NCBI GenBank assembly: GCA_039806065.1
Contig: JBDKJS010000139.1
Span: forward strand, 1 to 7,767
From: JBDKJS01 sp039806065
GTDB taxonomy: Bacteria; Bacteroidota; Bacteroidia; AKYH767-A; 2013-40CM-41-45
Length of the DNA: 7,767 bases
Direction: 5' to 3'
In this document: positions 6,831-7,767 of the stretch, one piece after another
How the letters are laid out: every line of letters begins with the position of its first letter
How positions within the stretch are numbered: the stretch's first letter is position 1
Translations under genes and position numbers: made by a program
Notes under the pieces: model-generated
Told to the model about the DNA's origin: nothing
The model's input: the letters and a program-made list of their open reading frames with translations, nothing else
Database searches by the model: none

Positions 6831-7767
6831 ATGAAACTAAAAATCCCAATCCTTTCGCTACTATTACTAAATGTATTAGGTGCCACCGCACAAGCTGTGT
6901 TACATGATAATAAAACCACTATGATGGATGAACTTGCAACCATGGATAATTTACCATCGTGGAAGTCGGCAGTGATGTATGAAGTATTCGTTCGCTCATT
7001 TGCTGATGGAAATGCAGACGGAATTGGAGATCTTAAAGGCTTGACGCAAAATTTAGAATACATTAAAAATTTAGGTGCTGATGGCATGTGGATGATGCCG
7101 ATAAGTCCCGCCTCAAGCTATCATAAATATGATGTGGTAGATTATTTTGGAATCGATCCAGAGTATGGCACTATGGAAGATTTCAAAAGATTTGTAGAAA
7201 AATCGCACGCATTGGGTATGCGCGTGGTGATTGATTTAGTGCTCAATCATTGTGGTAGCAAGCATCCTTATTTTATTGATGCCAGTGGCAATAAACAAAG
7301 TAAGTATCGCGACTGGTTTGTGTGGTCTGATACAAGTAAAATTACTACAGAAAAGCAAAATTGGTACTACTCCAAAGGCACCAATGGAAAATATATCCAA
7401 GGTGAGAAATACTACGGATTCTTCTGGAGTGAAATGCCAGATTGGAACTTTGACAATCCTCAGGTAGAAGCTTATATGATTAGCATTGGAAAGCATTGGC
7501 TTGATCTAGGGGTAGATGGTTTTAGACTAGACGCAGCACAGCATCTGTATCCTAATGTCTCTGATCCTAAGACACACGCTTTTTGGAGGAAATTTAGAAA
7601 AACAATGCAGGGAATCAAGCCCGATTTTTATATGGTTGGCGAAGTGTATAATGCTAAAAGTGTAGTAGCGCCATATCTTCAAGGTGGCATGCATGCAGCG
7701 TTTAACTTTGATTTAGCTGAAGGGATCTGTAAATCAGTGGTGAATGGGAAAGATTCAGGCCTGGTGG
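6831..7767 (+). CDS. Secreted GH13 alpha-amylase-family glycoside hydrolase (3' end cut by window edge)
   Basis: The gene is open to the right edge; 312 codons are visible, so a third or more of the enzyme is probably missing. The signal peptide MKLKIPILSLLLLNVLGATA is cut before Gln21 or after Ala22 and has no lipobox Cys, unlike SusG, so a periplasmic or released enzyme is expected. GH13 landmarks in order are a calcium-site-like loop DGNADGIGD (59-67), HKYDV in the early barrel, region I DLVLNH (135-140), region V MPDWN (202-206), region II GFRLDA with nucleophile Asp234, and region III VGEV with acid/base Glu271. The region with the third catalytic Asp is outside the window. MPDWN resembles the MPDLN-like region V of the intermediary oligo-1,6-glucosidase/neopullulanase groups, so it probably acts on malto-oligosaccharides or pullulan-like alpha-glucans; subfamily is not settled. 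An in-frame ATG at 6789 would add 14 residues. I chose 6831 because it gives a canonical signal peptide (MKLK, then the core). Confidence 0.95.
   Translation, partial: MKLKIPILSLLLLNVLGATAQAVLHDNKTTMMDELATMDNLPSWKSAVMYEVFVRSFADGNADGIGDLKGLTQNLEYIKNLGADGMWMMPISPASSYHKYDVVDYFGIDPEYGTMEDFKRFVEKSHALGMRVVIDLVLNHCGSKHPYFIDASGNKQSKYRDWFVWSDTSKITTEKQNWYYSKGTNGKYIQGEKYYGFFWSEMPDWNFDNPQVEAYMISIGKHWLDLGVDGFRLDAAQHLYPNVSDPKTHAFWRKFRKTMQGIKPDFYMVGEVYNAKSVVAPYLQGGMHAAFNFDLAEGICKSVVNGKDSGLV

Noticed and set aside
6647..7087. A 146-codon minus-strand open frame across the susD end, terminator and GH13 start
   Set aside because: It crosses a terminator and runs opposite the conserved signal peptide and barrel start of the GH13 enzyme. 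Its sequence is not protein-like.
1..7767. tRNA or rRNA genes, CRISPR arrays, insertion sequences, phage or defence genes, broken genes
   Set aside because: No such structures were seen. The four genes fill the window apart from spacers of 102, 51 and 149 bp, and each frame is intact within the window.

Overview
The window holds one compact carbohydrate-utilisation locus of the Sus type, and all genes in it point to a Bacteroidota host. The evidence is a SusC-like TonB-dependent transporter followed at once by a SusD-like lipoprotein, A-rich leaders without Shine-Dalgarno sequences, low GC by eye, and signal peptides cut just before Gln. The SusC sequence feels closest to Chitinophagaceae or Sphingobacteriia-type proteins, but that is from memory and not firm.

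Layout. Positions 1-1959 (minus strand) are the first 653 codons of a secreted GH31 alpha-glucosidase-type enzyme; its C-terminus lies beyond the left edge. Positions 1960-2061 are a 102-bp divergent spacer that must hold the promoters for both directions. Positions 2062-5031 (+) encode the SusC-like transporter and 5083-6681 (+) the SusD-like glycan-binding lipoprotein, 51 bp apart and surely cotranscribed. A long hairpin with a T6 tract (6703-6756) follows susD as an intrinsic terminator. A candidate promoter overlaps its 3' side. From 6831 (+) to the right edge runs a GH13 alpha-amylase-family enzyme, 312 codons visible.

How the parts should work together (inference from family knowledge). 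The SusD lipoprotein captures an alpha-glucan or malto-oligosaccharide at the cell surface and the SusC barrel imports it with TonB energy. The GH13 enzyme cuts internal alpha-1,4 (possibly alpha-1,6) bonds, and the GH31 enzyme releases glucose from non-reducing ends. Both enzymes carry type I signal peptides and no lipobox, so both are more likely periplasmic or released than surface-anchored like SusG. No SusE/SusF-like binding protein and no regulator lies in the window.

I looked for an undescribed system and did not find one. The locus is a recognisable alpha-glucan utilisation locus. The points that merit a second look are the terminator with a nested promoter between susD and the GH13 gene, the missing surface amylase and accessory binding protein, and a few sequence details in the enzymes.
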